39,112 nucleotides of DNA, taken from contig NTHE01000070.1 in the NCBI GenBank assembly GCA_002551355.1, positions 1-39,112 on the forward strand. Direction: 5' to 3'. The DNA is from Streptomyces sp. man185 (GTDB lineage Bacteria > Actinomycetota > Actinomycetes > Streptomycetales > Streptomycetaceae). This document shows, one piece after another, positions 31,068 to 38,882 of the stretch. The notes beneath the pieces were generated by a model, which saw only the letters and a list, made by a program, of their open reading frames with translations, was not told the origin of the DNA and made no database searches. The stretch's first letter is position 1. Each line of letters opens with the position of its first letter. The translations under genes and the position numbers were made by a program.

Positions 31068-32132
31068 TCAGGCGTTGCTGGCCGCCACCCACCGCTCCAG
31101 GGCGCGCTTGGCGGCCCCGGAGTCGATGGACTCGGCCGCCACCGCGATCTTCGCCGCGAGCTGATCGGTCAGCGTGCCGGGGCCCGGGTCCAGGGCGACC
31201 AGGGCCGCCGCCGAGTTGAGCAGCACCGCCTCCCGCACCGCGCCGCCCTCGCCGTCCAGCAGGCGGCGGGCCACATCGGCGTTGTACGAGGCGTCGGCGC
31301 CGCGCAGCGCCTCGACGGGGACGATGGGCAGCCCGACGTCGCGCGGGTCGAAGGGCTCCTCGCGGACCGCGCCGTCGCGGACCACCCAGACCCGGGAGGT
31401 GGCGGTGGTGGTCAGCTCGTCGAGCCCGTCGTCGCCCCGGAAGACCAGGGCGGAGTTGCCCCGGTCGGCGAGCACGCCCGCGACGATGGGCGCCATCCGG
31501 GCGTCGGCGACGCCGACCGCCTGGGCACGGACCTGGGCCGGGTTGGTGAGGGGGCCCAGGATGTTGAACGTGGTCTGCGCGCCGAGTTCCTTGCGGGCCT
31601 TGGCGGCGTACCGCAGGGCGGGGTGGAACTTCACGGCGAAGCAGAAGGTGATGCCCGCCTGCTCGGCGACCTCGACGACCCGCTGCGGGGTCAGCTCCAG
31701 GTTGACGCCGAGCTTCTCCAGTACGTCGGAGGAGCCGCTCGCGGAGGAGGCGGCCCGGTTGCCGTGCTTGACGACCTTGGCGCCGGTGCCGGCGATGACG
31801 ATCGCGGACATGGTCGAGATGTTGACCGTCTTGGCGAGGTCGCCGCCGGTGCCGACGATGTCGACGGTCCGGCCCGGCACCTGGATGGTGTTCGCGTGGG
31901 CGTACATCGCGCGGACCAGGCCGGTGACCTCGTCGACGGTCTCTCCCTTGGCCCGCAGCGCGACGGCGAACCCGGCGATCTGCGCGTCGGTGGCCTCGCC
32001 GCTCATGATGCGGTCCATGGCCCAGGCGGTCTCCTCGGAGCTGAGGTTCTCGCCGCGCAGGAGGGGGTTCAGGAGGCCGGGCCAGGAACGGTCCGCCACG
32101 CTGTCGCCGCCGTTCGGGGTCACAACGTTCAT
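31068..32132 (-). CDS. trpD: Anthranilate phosphoribosyltransferase
   Basis: TrpD transfers the phosphoribosyl group of PRPP to anthranilate, the second step of the tryptophan branch after TrpEG at 5.4-7.3 kb. The 354-aa protein has the diagnostic motifs: DIVGTGGD for PRPP, KTVNISTMSAIV, VVKHGNRAASSASGSSDVLE for anthranilate and Mg, FHPALRYAAKARKELG and NILGPLTNPA. ATG 32132 has no obvious strong ribosome site. It is monocistronic here, between the qcrB terminator and its own tandem hairpins, unlike classical trp operons. No leader peptide rich in Trp is visible upstream. Confidence 0.96.
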   Translation of the reverse strand: MNVVTPNGGDSVADRSWPGLLNPLLRGENLSSEETAWAMDRIMSGEATDAQIAGFAVALRAKGETVDEVTGLVRAMYAHANTIQVPGRTVDIVGTGGDLAKTVNISTMSAIVIAGTGAKVVKHGNRAASSASGSSDVLEKLGVNLELTPQRVVEVAEQAGITFCFAVKFHPALRYAAKARKELGAQTTFNILGPLTNPAQVRAQAVGVADARMAPIVAGVLADRGNSALVFRGDDGLDELTTTATSRVWVVRDGAVREEPFDPRDVGLPIVPVEALRGADASYNADVARRLLDGEGGAVREAVLLNSAAALVALDPGPGTLTDQLAAKIAVAAESIDSGAAKRALERWVAASNA

Positions 32133-32200
32133 GGTCCGCTCCAGGGTCCACAGCCGGTCAGGAAAGATGGCTCCACCCTATCCAGCCGGGGGGACCGCGA

Positions 32201-32231
32201 AGAGCCCCGTCCATCGAATGGACGGGGCTCT
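32201..32231. terminator. 14-bp perfect stem terminator after qcrB
   Basis: AGAGCCCCGTCCAT at 32201-32214 pairs perfectly with 32218-32231 around CGA. It lies 24 bases past the qcrB stop and ends the qcr operon upstream of trpD. Confidence 0.88.
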
Positions 32232-32255
32232 CACGGTGGCGATCAGGTCGGGCGA

Positions 32256-33905
32256 TCAGTGGTGGCCGTGGCCCTCGCTGATCTCCTTGTACTCCTCGGG
32301 GGTGGCCTTGGGGATCTGGTTCCCCTCGGCGAAGTACCCCTTGCTGAGCTTGGCGCGCAGCTTCTGCACCGGGGAGATCTTGCGCTTGACGCCGTTCTCG
32401 TCGACCTCGGGGCCGAGTTCGAGCGGCTTGTACTGCTCGTGCGCCGTGAGCGTGTGCAGCTGCCCGGGGCTGAGCGGCTCGTGGATCTCGACGAACTCAC
32501 CGTGCGGCAGGCGCTTGATGATGCCGGACTCGCGTCCGTGCAGCACCTTCTCCCGGTCGCGGCGCTGGAGGCCGAGGCAGATCCGCTTGGTGACGATGAA
32601 CGCGATGACCGGTCCGACGAAGAAGAAGATCCGGACGAACCAGGTGATGGAGTTGATCGACAGGTGGAAGTGCGTGGCCCACAGGTCGTTTCCACCGCCG
32701 ACGAGGCCGATGAAGTACGCCGTGATCCAGGCGACGCCGAGGCCCGTACGGGTCGGGACGTTGCGCGGGCGGTCCAGGATGTGGTGCTCGCGCTTGTCGC
32801 CGGTGATCCAGGACTCGACGAACGGGTACACCGCGATCACGGTGAGGACCACGCCGAAGGCGACCAGGGGGATGAAGACGCCCAGGGCGAGCGTGTGGCC
32901 CCACAGGTTGATCTCCCAGCCCGGCATCACACGCACCAGACCCTCGGCGAAGCCCATGTACCAGTCGGGCTGGGCGCCGGTGGACACCTGGTCGACGCGG
33001 TACGGACCGAGCGCCCAGATCGGGTTGATCGTGGCGATGGCCGAGATGATCGCGATGACGCCGAAGACGAGGAAGAAGAACCCTCCGGCCTTCGCCATGT
33101 ACACGGGCAGCAGCGGCATGCCGACGACGTTCCTGTTGGTCCGGCCGGGACCCGCGAACTGCGTGTGCTTGTGGTAGAAGACCAGGATCAGGTGGGCCAC
33201 CAGCAGGCCGAGCATGATGCCCGGCAGCAGCAGGATGTGGATCGAGTAGAACCGGGCCACGAAGTCGTGGCCGGGGAACTCGCCGCCGAACAGGAACATC
33301 GAGATGTACGTGCCGACGATCGGCACGGACAGGATCGCGCCCTGGGTGAAGCGGACACCCGTACCGGAGAGCAGGTCGTCCGGGAGGGAGTAGCCGGTGA
33401 ACCCGGTGAACATGCCCAGCACGAACAGCAGGAAGCCGAAGAGCCAGTTGATCTCGCGCGGCTTGCGGAAGGCGCCCGTGAAGAAGACGCGCATCATGTG
33501 CACGAACATGCCGGCCAGGAAGATCAGCGCGGCCCAGTGGTGGATCTGCCGGACGAGCAGACCGCCGCGGACCTCGAAGCTGATCTTCAGGGTCGAGGCG
33601 TAGGCCTCGGACATCCGGATGCCCTGCATGGGCTCGTACGGACCGTGGTAGACGATCTCGCCCATGCTCGGCTGGAAGAACAGCGTCAGATACACACCCG
33701 TGAGGATGATGATGATGAAGCTGTAGAGGCAGACCTCACCGAGCATGAAGGACCAGTGGTCCGGGAAGATCTTGCGCATGTTGGCCTTGGCGAGGCCGTA
33801 GATGCCCAGCCGACCGTCCGCCCAGTCGGCCACCCGCTCGCCGGCCGGAGCCTTGCGCCCGCTCGCCGGTTCGGCGGCGGAGGGGTTTTTCGTCGCAGTA
33901 CTCAT
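32256..33905 (-). CDS. qcrB: Cytochrome bc1 complex cytochrome b subunit
   Basis: This is the 549-aa dihaem cytochrome b of the menaquinol-cytochrome c reductase that forms a supercomplex with the aa3 oxidase. The core has eight or more membrane spans with haem-ligand histidines in RQIHHWAALIFLAGMFVHMM and in RFYSIHILLLPGIMLGLLVA, and the quinol-site PDWYMGFAEG. The C-terminal 120 residues are an actinobacterial extension. ATG 33905 overlaps the qcrA stop (ATGA). Start choice is by similarity, as the frame is open further upstream. This subunit is the target of Q203-type inhibitors in mycobacteria. Confidence 0.97.
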   Translation of the reverse strand: MSTATKNPSAAEPASGRKAPAGERVADWADGRLGIYGLAKANMRKIFPDHWSFMLGEVCLYSFIIIILTGVYLTLFFQPSMGEIVYHGPYEPMQGIRMSEAYASTLKISFEVRGGLLVRQIHHWAALIFLAGMFVHMMRVFFTGAFRKPREINWLFGFLLFVLGMFTGFTGYSLPDDLLSGTGVRFTQGAILSVPIVGTYISMFLFGGEFPGHDFVARFYSIHILLLPGIMLGLLVAHLILVFYHKHTQFAGPGRTNRNVVGMPLLPVYMAKAGGFFFLVFGVIAIISAIATINPIWALGPYRVDQVSTGAQPDWYMGFAEGLVRVMPGWEINLWGHTLALGVFIPLVAFGVVLTVIAVYPFVESWITGDKREHHILDRPRNVPTRTGLGVAWITAYFIGLVGGGNDLWATHFHLSINSITWFVRIFFFVGPVIAFIVTKRICLGLQRRDREKVLHGRESGIIKRLPHGEFVEIHEPLSPGQLHTLTAHEQYKPLELGPEVDENGVKRKISPVQKLRAKLSKGYFAEGNQIPKATPEEYKEISEGHGHH

Positions 33906-34954
33906 CCGCGCTCCCAGAAGGCAGCACCGACGGGCTCGTCGAAGTCGCCGAGCGCCTCGAGGTTGCCCTCGCTGTTGACACCGATCCGCAGCTGCGGAAG
34001 GGGGTGGCCGGCCGGACCGAAGATGACGCGAGCGCCGTCGGAGAGGTCGAAGGTGGACTGGTGGCACGGGCAGAGCACGTGATGCGTCTGCTGCTCGTAC
34101 AGGCTGATCGGGCAGCCGACGTGGGTGCAGATCTTGGAGAACGCGACGATGCCCTCGTGGGCCCAGTCACGCTGGCGCTTGTCCTTGATGTCGTCCGGCT
34201 CGATGCGGATGATCATCAGGGCGGCCTTGCCCATCTGCGTCTGGAAGTCGTGCGACTCCGGGTCGAGCCCCTCGGGCATGGCGAAGGCCAGCGACCCGAC
34301 GGTGATGTGCTCGGGGCGCAGCGGCTTCATCGTGTTCATGTTGATGAGCTGCTTGCCCTCGGCCCACAGAGTGGTCCGGAGCTTCTTCTCGGGCAGCGGA
34401 CCGAGGTCGCGCAGCAGGACCACACCGGAGAGCGGCACCAGGGCCAGCGCACCGAACATGGTGTTGCGGATCAGCTTGCGACGGCCGATCGCGGACTCCT
34501 CGGCGCCGGCCGCGAAGTCGGCCATGACCTGGGCCTTGACCTCGGGCGTCGCCTCGATCGGGTGACGCTCGGCGGCGACCTCGACGTCGGACATCAGGGT
34601 GCGCGCCCAGTGGACGGCTCCCGCGCCGATGAAGAAGAGCGCGGCGCCCAGGGTGAGACCCAGGGAGAAGTTGAGCGCGCTCACGTGGCCGAAGGGCCAG
34701 ATGTAGACGATCTTGTCCACCGGGAAGATGACGTAGGAGGCGATGAAGCCCACCGTCGCCAGCATCGAGAGGGTGAACATGAGCGCGACGGCCCGCTCGG
34801 AGCGGTTCGCGGCGCGTTCGTCGAGGTCCTGGATGCGCGGCTTGTGGGCCGGCAGCCCCGGGTCGGCGAACGGGTCGTCCGTACCCTCGACCGCACCGTG
34901 CGCGGTCTCCTGCACCACAGGCAGGCTGTCTTCTGGAATCTGTTGGCTACTCAT
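33902..34954 (-). CDS. qcrA: Cytochrome bc1 complex Rieske iron-sulfur subunit
   Basis: QcrA carries the 2Fe-2S cluster that takes an electron from menaquinol. The C-terminal Rieske domain has CTHVGCPISLY and CPCHQSTFDL, giving the two Cys and two His ligands, and an FGPAGHPLPQL loop. The N-terminal part has three hydrophobic segments (around 55-75, 90-115 and 165-185), the actinobacterial three-span form rather than the usual one. It is 350 aa. It overlaps qcrC and qcrB by four bases each, so all three are translationally coupled. The order qcrC-qcrA-qcrB is that of actinobacteria. Confidence 0.97.
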   Translation of the reverse strand: MSSQQIPEDSLPVVQETAHGAVEGTDDPFADPGLPAHKPRIQDLDERAANRSERAVALMFTLSMLATVGFIASYVIFPVDKIVYIWPFGHVSALNFSLGLTLGAALFFIGAGAVHWARTLMSDVEVAAERHPIEATPEVKAQVMADFAAGAEESAIGRRKLIRNTMFGALALVPLSGVVLLRDLGPLPEKKLRTTLWAEGKQLINMNTMKPLRPEHITVGSLAFAMPEGLDPESHDFQTQMGKAALMIIRIEPDDIKDKRQRDWAHEGIVAFSKICTHVGCPISLYEQQTHHVLCPCHQSTFDLSDGARVIFGPAGHPLPQLRIGVNSEGNLEALGDFDEPVGAAFWERG

Positions 34955-35760
34955 GACTTCTTGGCCTTAGCGGTGTGGGCCGCGACCCAAACGGCGACTG
35001 CGACGAGCGCGCCGAGTCCGAAGATCCAGGCGAACAGACCTTCGCTGACCGGACCGAGACCGCCGAGGGCCAGGCCGCCGGGGCTCTCCGTCTCGTCACC
35101 GTTCACGGACTCGATGTACGCGATGATGTCCTTCTTCTCCTGCTCCGGCATCGTCGTGTCGGGGAAGGAGGGCATGCTCTGCGGGCCGGTCTGCATGGCC
35201 TCGTAGATGTGCTTCGGGCTCACGCCTTCGAGGTCGGGCGCGTACTTGCCCTCGGTCAGGGCTCCGCCCTTACCGGTGAAGTTGTGGCACTGGGCGCAGT
35301 TGGTGCGGAACAGTTCGCCCCCGTTGGCGACGTCCGCGCCCGCCGGGTCGACCTGCTTGTCGGTCGGCGTGACCGGACCGGCGCCGAGCGACGCGATGTA
35401 CGCCGCGAGCTGGTCGATCTCCGCCTGGGTGTAGATGACCTTCTTCTTCGGTACCTGGGCGCCCGGCTGCTGCGCGGGCATACGGCCCGTACCGACCTGG
35501 AAGTCGACGGCGGCGGAGCCCACGCCCACGAGGGACGGCCCGTCGGTGGTGCCCTGACCGCCGGTTCCGTGGCAGCTTGCGCAGCCTACGGCGTAGAGCT
35601 TCTTGCCCTCTTCGATGGCGAGGGACTGGGCGGTTTCATCGGCCTGCGCCTTGCCCGCAGGCGCAAACGCGGCGTACAGCCCCCCGGTAGCCGCCAGCGC
35701 GAGGAGTAGTACGACGACCGCCGCCAGCGGATGGCGTCGTCGTGCGGAGAGCTTTTTCAC
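34951..35760 (-). CDS. qcrC: Dihaem cytochrome c subunit of the bc1 complex
   Basis: QcrC is the membrane-anchored dihaem cytochrome c that passes electrons directly to the aa3 oxidase, replacing a soluble cytochrome c. Haem motifs are CASCHG and CAQCH, each followed by a c-type domain with methionine ligands (GRMPAQQ and QSMPSFP). An N-terminal hydrophobic segment and a C-terminal span (LFAWIFGLGALVAVAVWVAA) anchor it. It is 269 aa. The GTG start at 35760 has a weak ribosome site. It overlaps qcrA by four bases and lies 55 bases from ctaE. Confidence 0.96.
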   Translation of the reverse strand: MKKLSARRRHPLAAVVVLLLALAATGGLYAAFAPAGKAQADETAQSLAIEEGKKLYAVGCASCHGTGGQGTTDGPSLVGVGSAAVDFQVGTGRMPAQQPGAQVPKKKVIYTQAEIDQLAAYIASLGAGPVTPTDKQVDPAGADVANGGELFRTNCAQCHNFTGKGGALTEGKYAPDLEGVSPKHIYEAMQTGPQSMPSFPDTTMPEQEKKDIIAYIESVNGDETESPGGLALGGLGPVSEGLFAWIFGLGALVAVAVWVAAHTAKAKKS

Positions 35761-35815
35761 GGATTACCCCGGTGTCAGGATCTTCTGCGTCGATGGTGGG
35801 CGGGTGCGAGCCCGG

Positions 35816-36436
35816 TTACTTGATCATGTAGATCGTTGCGAACAGGCCGATCCATACGACATCGACGAAGTGCCAGTAGTAGGACACGACGATGGCGGCG
35901 GTGGCCTGATCGTGGGTGAACCTCTTGGCCGCGTACGTTCTGCCGAGGACCAGCAGGAAGGCGATGAGACCGCCTGTCACGTGCAGACCGTGGAAGCCGG
36001 TGGTCAGGTAGAACACCGAGCCGTAGGGGTCGGACGAGAGGGAGAGCCCCGCGTCCTTGACCAGCTCGGTGTACTCCAGGACCTGGCCGCCGATGAAGAT
36101 CGCACCCATCACGAACGTGATGATGAACCAGGTGCGGAGCTTCTTCACATCGCCCCGCTCGGCGGCGAAGACGCCGAGCTGGCAGGAGAGTGAGGAGAGC
36201 ACCAGGATCGTGGTGTTCGTCGCCGAGAACGGGAAGTTCAGATGGTCGGACATCTCCTTCCAGTAATCGGGTCCCATCACCGATCGCAGGGTGAAGTACA
36301 TCGCGAAGAGGGCCGCGAAGAACATCAGCTCGGAACTCAACCAGATGATGGTTCCGACGCTGGTGAGGTTCGGCCGATTGACCGACGGGTGCGCGTGCCC
36401 GGTTTCTACTGTCGTTGCTGTCGCCACGACCGACAT
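35816..36436 (-). CDS. ctaE: aa3-type cytochrome c oxidase subunit III
   Basis: CtaE is the 206-aa five-span form of subunit III, which stabilises the proton-pumping oxidase. Motifs include LSSELMFFAALFAMYFTLRS, a GFHGLHVTGGLIAFLLVLG helix and YYWHFVDVVWIGLFATIYMI at the end. It starts the qcrC-qcrA-qcrB transcription unit. No ribosome site precedes ATG 36436. A -10-like CATAAT overlaps the start codon, so a leaderless start at GTG 36427 (MATATTVE) is possible. A 21-bp palindrome covers the start region. Confidence 0.95.
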   Translation of the reverse strand: MSVVATATTVETGHAHPSVNRPNLTSVGTIIWLSSELMFFAALFAMYFTLRSVMGPDYWKEMSDHLNFPFSATNTTILVLSSLSCQLGVFAAERGDVKKLRTWFIITFVMGAIFIGGQVLEYTELVKDAGLSLSSDPYGSVFYLTTGFHGLHVTGGLIAFLLVLGRTYAAKRFTHDQATAAIVVSYYWHFVDVVWIGLFATIYMIK

Positions 36437-36447
36437 TATGTCGGTCG
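36427..36447. repeat. 21-bp palindrome over the ctaE start codon
   Basis: CGACCGACA at 36427-36435 and TGTCGGTCG at 36439-36447 form a perfect inverted repeat around TTA. The ctaE ATG is at 36436-36434, inside it. It could be an operator controlling the ctaE-qcr unit or an RNA hairpin hiding the start. Confidence 0.75.
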
Positions 36448-36635
36448 CTTATCCCGCCCTCACCCCGGGGGGTGCCGTTCGGTGTGTCCGTACCGTCTGC
36501 AGGGGTCCTGCCCTGCGCCGAACGGCCCATCGAATCGTCGTCATTACCGGTGCTGACGGCCGGTCGGGCGGAGTACGATCCGCGCATCGGTTCATGCCCC
36601 GAGAGCCCCGACGACGTCGATGTCACGGAGGAACA

Positions 36636-37037
36636 ATGCAGGCGACCGCCACGGTCCTGGTCTACAGCGACGACGCCAACATCCGCGAGCAGGTGAGGCT
36701 GGCAGCCGGTCGCAGGCCTGCCGCGGACGTCCCACCGGTGGAGTTCCTGGAGTGCGCGACGCTTCCGGCCGTGCTGGCGGCGCTGGACGGCGGCGGGATC
36801 GACGTCTGTGTGCTGGACGGGGAGACGGCTCCCGTCGGCGGCATGGGCGTCTGCCGCCAGATCAAGGACGAGATCTTCCACTGCCCGCCGGTGCTCCTGC
36901 TGATCGGCCGCCCGCAGGACGCGTGGCTGGCCACCTGGAGCCGCGCGGAGTCCGCTGTGACGCTCCCGGTGGATCCGGTGGAGTTCCCCGACGCGCTGGC
37001 GGCGCTGTTGCGCCGCCGGCTCGCCGTGGAGGCCTGA
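36636..37037 (+). CDS. Atypical (pseudo-)receiver domain protein
   Basis: This 133-aa protein has the response-regulator receiver fold only, with no output domain. The acidic pair (D12-D13 in VYSDDANI) and a candidate phosphoacceptor D61 (CVLDGETAPVGGMG) are retained. The conserved Lys is replaced by Leu (L110 in AVTLPVDP) and the Thr/Ser at the end of strand 4 is replaced (LLLIGRPQD). It is therefore unlikely to be switched by ordinary phosphorylation. GGAGG lies five bases before ATG 36636. It is divergent from ctaE, in the middle of the cytochrome oxidase genes, with a terminator after it. Its partner is unknown. Confidence 0.86.
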   Translation: MQATATVLVYSDDANIREQVRLAAGRRPAADVPPVEFLECATLPAVLAALDGGGIDVCVLDGETAPVGGMGVCRQIKDEIFHCPPVLLLIGRPQDAWLATWSRAESAVTLPVDPVEFPDALAALLRRRLAVEA

Positions 37038-37046
37038 GAGGCTCCT

Positions 37047-37082
37047 GTGCCCCGCTGAGGGACCTTCCGCGTCGCGGGGCAC
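37047..37082. terminator. Hairpin between the receiver gene and the L,D-transpeptidase gene
   Basis: GTGCCCCGC at 37047-37055 pairs perfectly with GCGGGGCAC at 37074-37082 around an 18-base loop. It lies between two convergent genes and may terminate both. Confidence 0.75.
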
Positions 37083-37088
37083 TCCCGG

Positions 37089-38342
37089 TCAGACGTGGGG
37101 ACGCAGCCGGGCGGTCTGGAGCGTCTGCGGGCTGTCCGGCGCCCCTTCGTGCAGGGCGCTGCCCTGCTGCCACTTCTCCCAGGAGAGGTTCCAGTCGCCG
37201 AACCCGTTGCCGAACGGGTCCATGTCCTCGCCCTCGCTGCCGATGACCTTGACGATGTCCCCCTCGCGCACGGTGTCGAAGAACCATTCGGCGTTACTGG
37301 TGCTCATGCCGGTGCAGCCGTGGCTGACGTTGGCGTTGCCCTGGGAGCCGGTGGACCAGGGGGCGGCGTGGACGTACTCACCGCTCCAGGTCACCCGGGT
37401 GGCCCAGTAGACCGGCAGGTCGTACGACTCCGAGGAGCCGGCGGCGATGCCGATGCTCTCACCGCGCATGCGGACGAACTGCTCCTTGGCGAGCACCACC
37501 TTGACCCCGTTGCGGGTGGAGAAGCCGGGCTTGCCGGTGGTGACCGGAAGGGTGTTGATCACTTCTCCGTTGCGGAGCACCGTCATGGAGTGGTCCGAGG
37601 CGTCGGTGACGGCCTCGATCCGGTCTCCGGTGGCGAGCTTGAGGGGCTTGGCCTCGGCTCCGTAGAGCGCGTTGGTCACCTTGATGCCCGCCAGGTTGGA
37701 GCGCACCTCGATGGTCGCGTTCGCGGGCCAGTACTCCTTCGGGCGGAAGTGCAGCTTCTTGTCGTCGACCCAGTACCAGGAGCCGGTGACCGCCGGGGTG
37801 GAGCGGACCTTCAGGGCGCGCTCGACGGTGGCCCTGGCAGCCTTGTCGGTGATCGGAGCGCTGAGTTCCGCCGTGATGGGCTGTCCGACGCCGTAGGTGC
37901 CCGCCTCCGGGCCGAAGGCGACCTTCAGCAGCTTCTTGGGCGAGGAGGTGTCGAAGGAGAGCGTACGGACGCCTGGGGCGCCGTCGCTGTTCTCCGTGGC
38001 GACCCTGACGGTGTATCCGGTGCCGGCCGCGAGCGGGGCGGTGGAGCGCCAGCGCCTCCCGTCGGCGGAGAGCTCTCCCGCGAGGTGGCGGCCGCCGGTG
38101 TCCACGGCGCTGACGTCGGTGATGCGCCCGTCGTCACCCTTGACGGTGACTTCCAGGGGCTTGTCGGGGTCGGCCTTCTCCTTCTTGGAGGGGCCGTTGA
38201 AGGAGACCTGGTCGCCCGCGTCGTAAGGCTTCGTGGAGAGCGGGTGGCCGTCGGGCGAGCCACAGGCGGTCGCACCCGCTGCGAGGGTCACGACCAGGAG
38301 GGTGCAGCTCACTGCGGTGCGGATGCGCGGCGTGTGGTTCAT
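37089..38342 (-). CDS. L,D-transpeptidase lipoprotein (Ig-like domains plus YkuD)
   Basis: This secreted lipoprotein of 417 aa makes 3-3 cross-links in peptidoglycan or attaches proteins. A signal peptide ends in the lipobox-like GATAC. Two Ig-like domains (about 40-255) precede the YkuD catalytic domain. The catalytic motif is NVSHGCTGMS with H341 and C343, and HAAPWSTGSQGN is the upstream His segment. The layout is that of mycobacterial LdtMt2-like enzymes. ATG 38342 gives the best signal peptide; ATG 38366 and TTG 38393 are in frame upstream. Confidence 0.92.
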   Translation of the reverse strand: MNHTPRIRTAVSCTLLVVTLAAGATACGSPDGHPLSTKPYDAGDQVSFNGPSKKEKADPDKPLEVTVKGDDGRITDVSAVDTGGRHLAGELSADGRRWRSTAPLAAGTGYTVRVATENSDGAPGVRTLSFDTSSPKKLLKVAFGPEAGTYGVGQPITAELSAPITDKAARATVERALKVRSTPAVTGSWYWVDDKKLHFRPKEYWPANATIEVRSNLAGIKVTNALYGAEAKPLKLATGDRIEAVTDASDHSMTVLRNGEVINTLPVTTGKPGFSTRNGVKVVLAKEQFVRMRGESIGIAAGSSESYDLPVYWATRVTWSGEYVHAAPWSTGSQGNANVSHGCTGMSTSNAEWFFDTVREGDIVKVIGSEGEDMDPFGNGFGDWNLSWEKWQQGSALHEGAPDSPQTLQTARLRPHV

Positions 38343-38398
38343 GCGGTCCACGCTAGGAAGGTTCATCCGTTCCAGCGCGTTCAATGACTGCAAACGAG

Positions 38399-38437
38399 CG
38401 AAAGGCCCGCGTCGCTGTGGGCGATGCGGGCCTTTCG
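38399..38437 (-). terminator. 17-bp stem terminator after ctaF
   Basis: CGAAAGGCCCGC at 38399-38410 pairs with 38426-38437, and GTCGC/GCGAT extends the stem with one G-U pair, leaving a TGTGG loop. It is 46 bases past the ctaF stop and separates ctaF from the L,D-transpeptidase promoter. Confidence 0.85.
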
Positions 38438-38483
38438 TGGTGTAGCGCGTGTCACCGCCCGGGCGGTGGCACGGGGTGCCGTG

Positions 38484-38882
38484 TCACTGGGTGCGGTTCT
38501 CGCCCCGGTAGTACTCGAAGACCCAGCCGAAGAGGCCGATCAGGAGCAGGGGTGCGGAGAAGTAGAGCAGCCACCAGCCGAAGACGACGCCCAGGAAGGC
38601 GAAGGCTCCGCCGACCGCCAGGGAGAGCGGCTGCCAGCTGTGCGGGGAGAAGAACCCAAGCTCGCCCGCCTCGTCGGCGACGTCCGCTTCCTTGTTGTCC
38701 TGGGCCATCGCGTCGACCCGGTTGGCCGTGAAGGCCAGGTAGAAGCCGATCATGATGGACAGCCCGAAGGCCAGGAAGAGGGCCGTGGTGCCGACCGGCT
38801 CCTTGGACCACACGCCGTACACGACGGCCATGGCGAGGATGAAGACGCTCAGCCAGATGAACATCTGTCCCTGGATCTTCAC
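38484..38882 (-). CDS. ctaF: Actinobacterial cytochrome c oxidase subunit 4
   Basis: CtaF is the small subunit IV found in actinobacterial aa3 oxidases, 132 aa with four membrane helices. These are FIWLSVFILAMAVVYGVW, TTALFLAFGLSIMIGFYLAF, LAVGGAFAFLGVVFGWWLLY and LLLIGLFGWVFEYYRG. GFFSPHSWQP in the middle is a typical block. The GTG start at 38882 overlaps the ctaD stop (GTGA), so it is translated with ctaD. It supports assembly of the bcc-aa3 supercomplex. Confidence 0.95.
   Translation of the reverse strand: MKIQGQMFIWLSVFILAMAVVYGVWSKEPVGTTALFLAFGLSIMIGFYLAFTANRVDAMAQDNKEADVADEAGELGFFSPHSWQPLSLAVGGAFAFLGVVFGWWLLYFSAPLLLIGLFGWVFEYYRGENRTQ

Noticed and set aside
30984..34082. 1032-codon plus-strand open frame
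   Set aside because: It is antisense to trpD and qcrB, which are well conserved; composition is that of a shadow frame.
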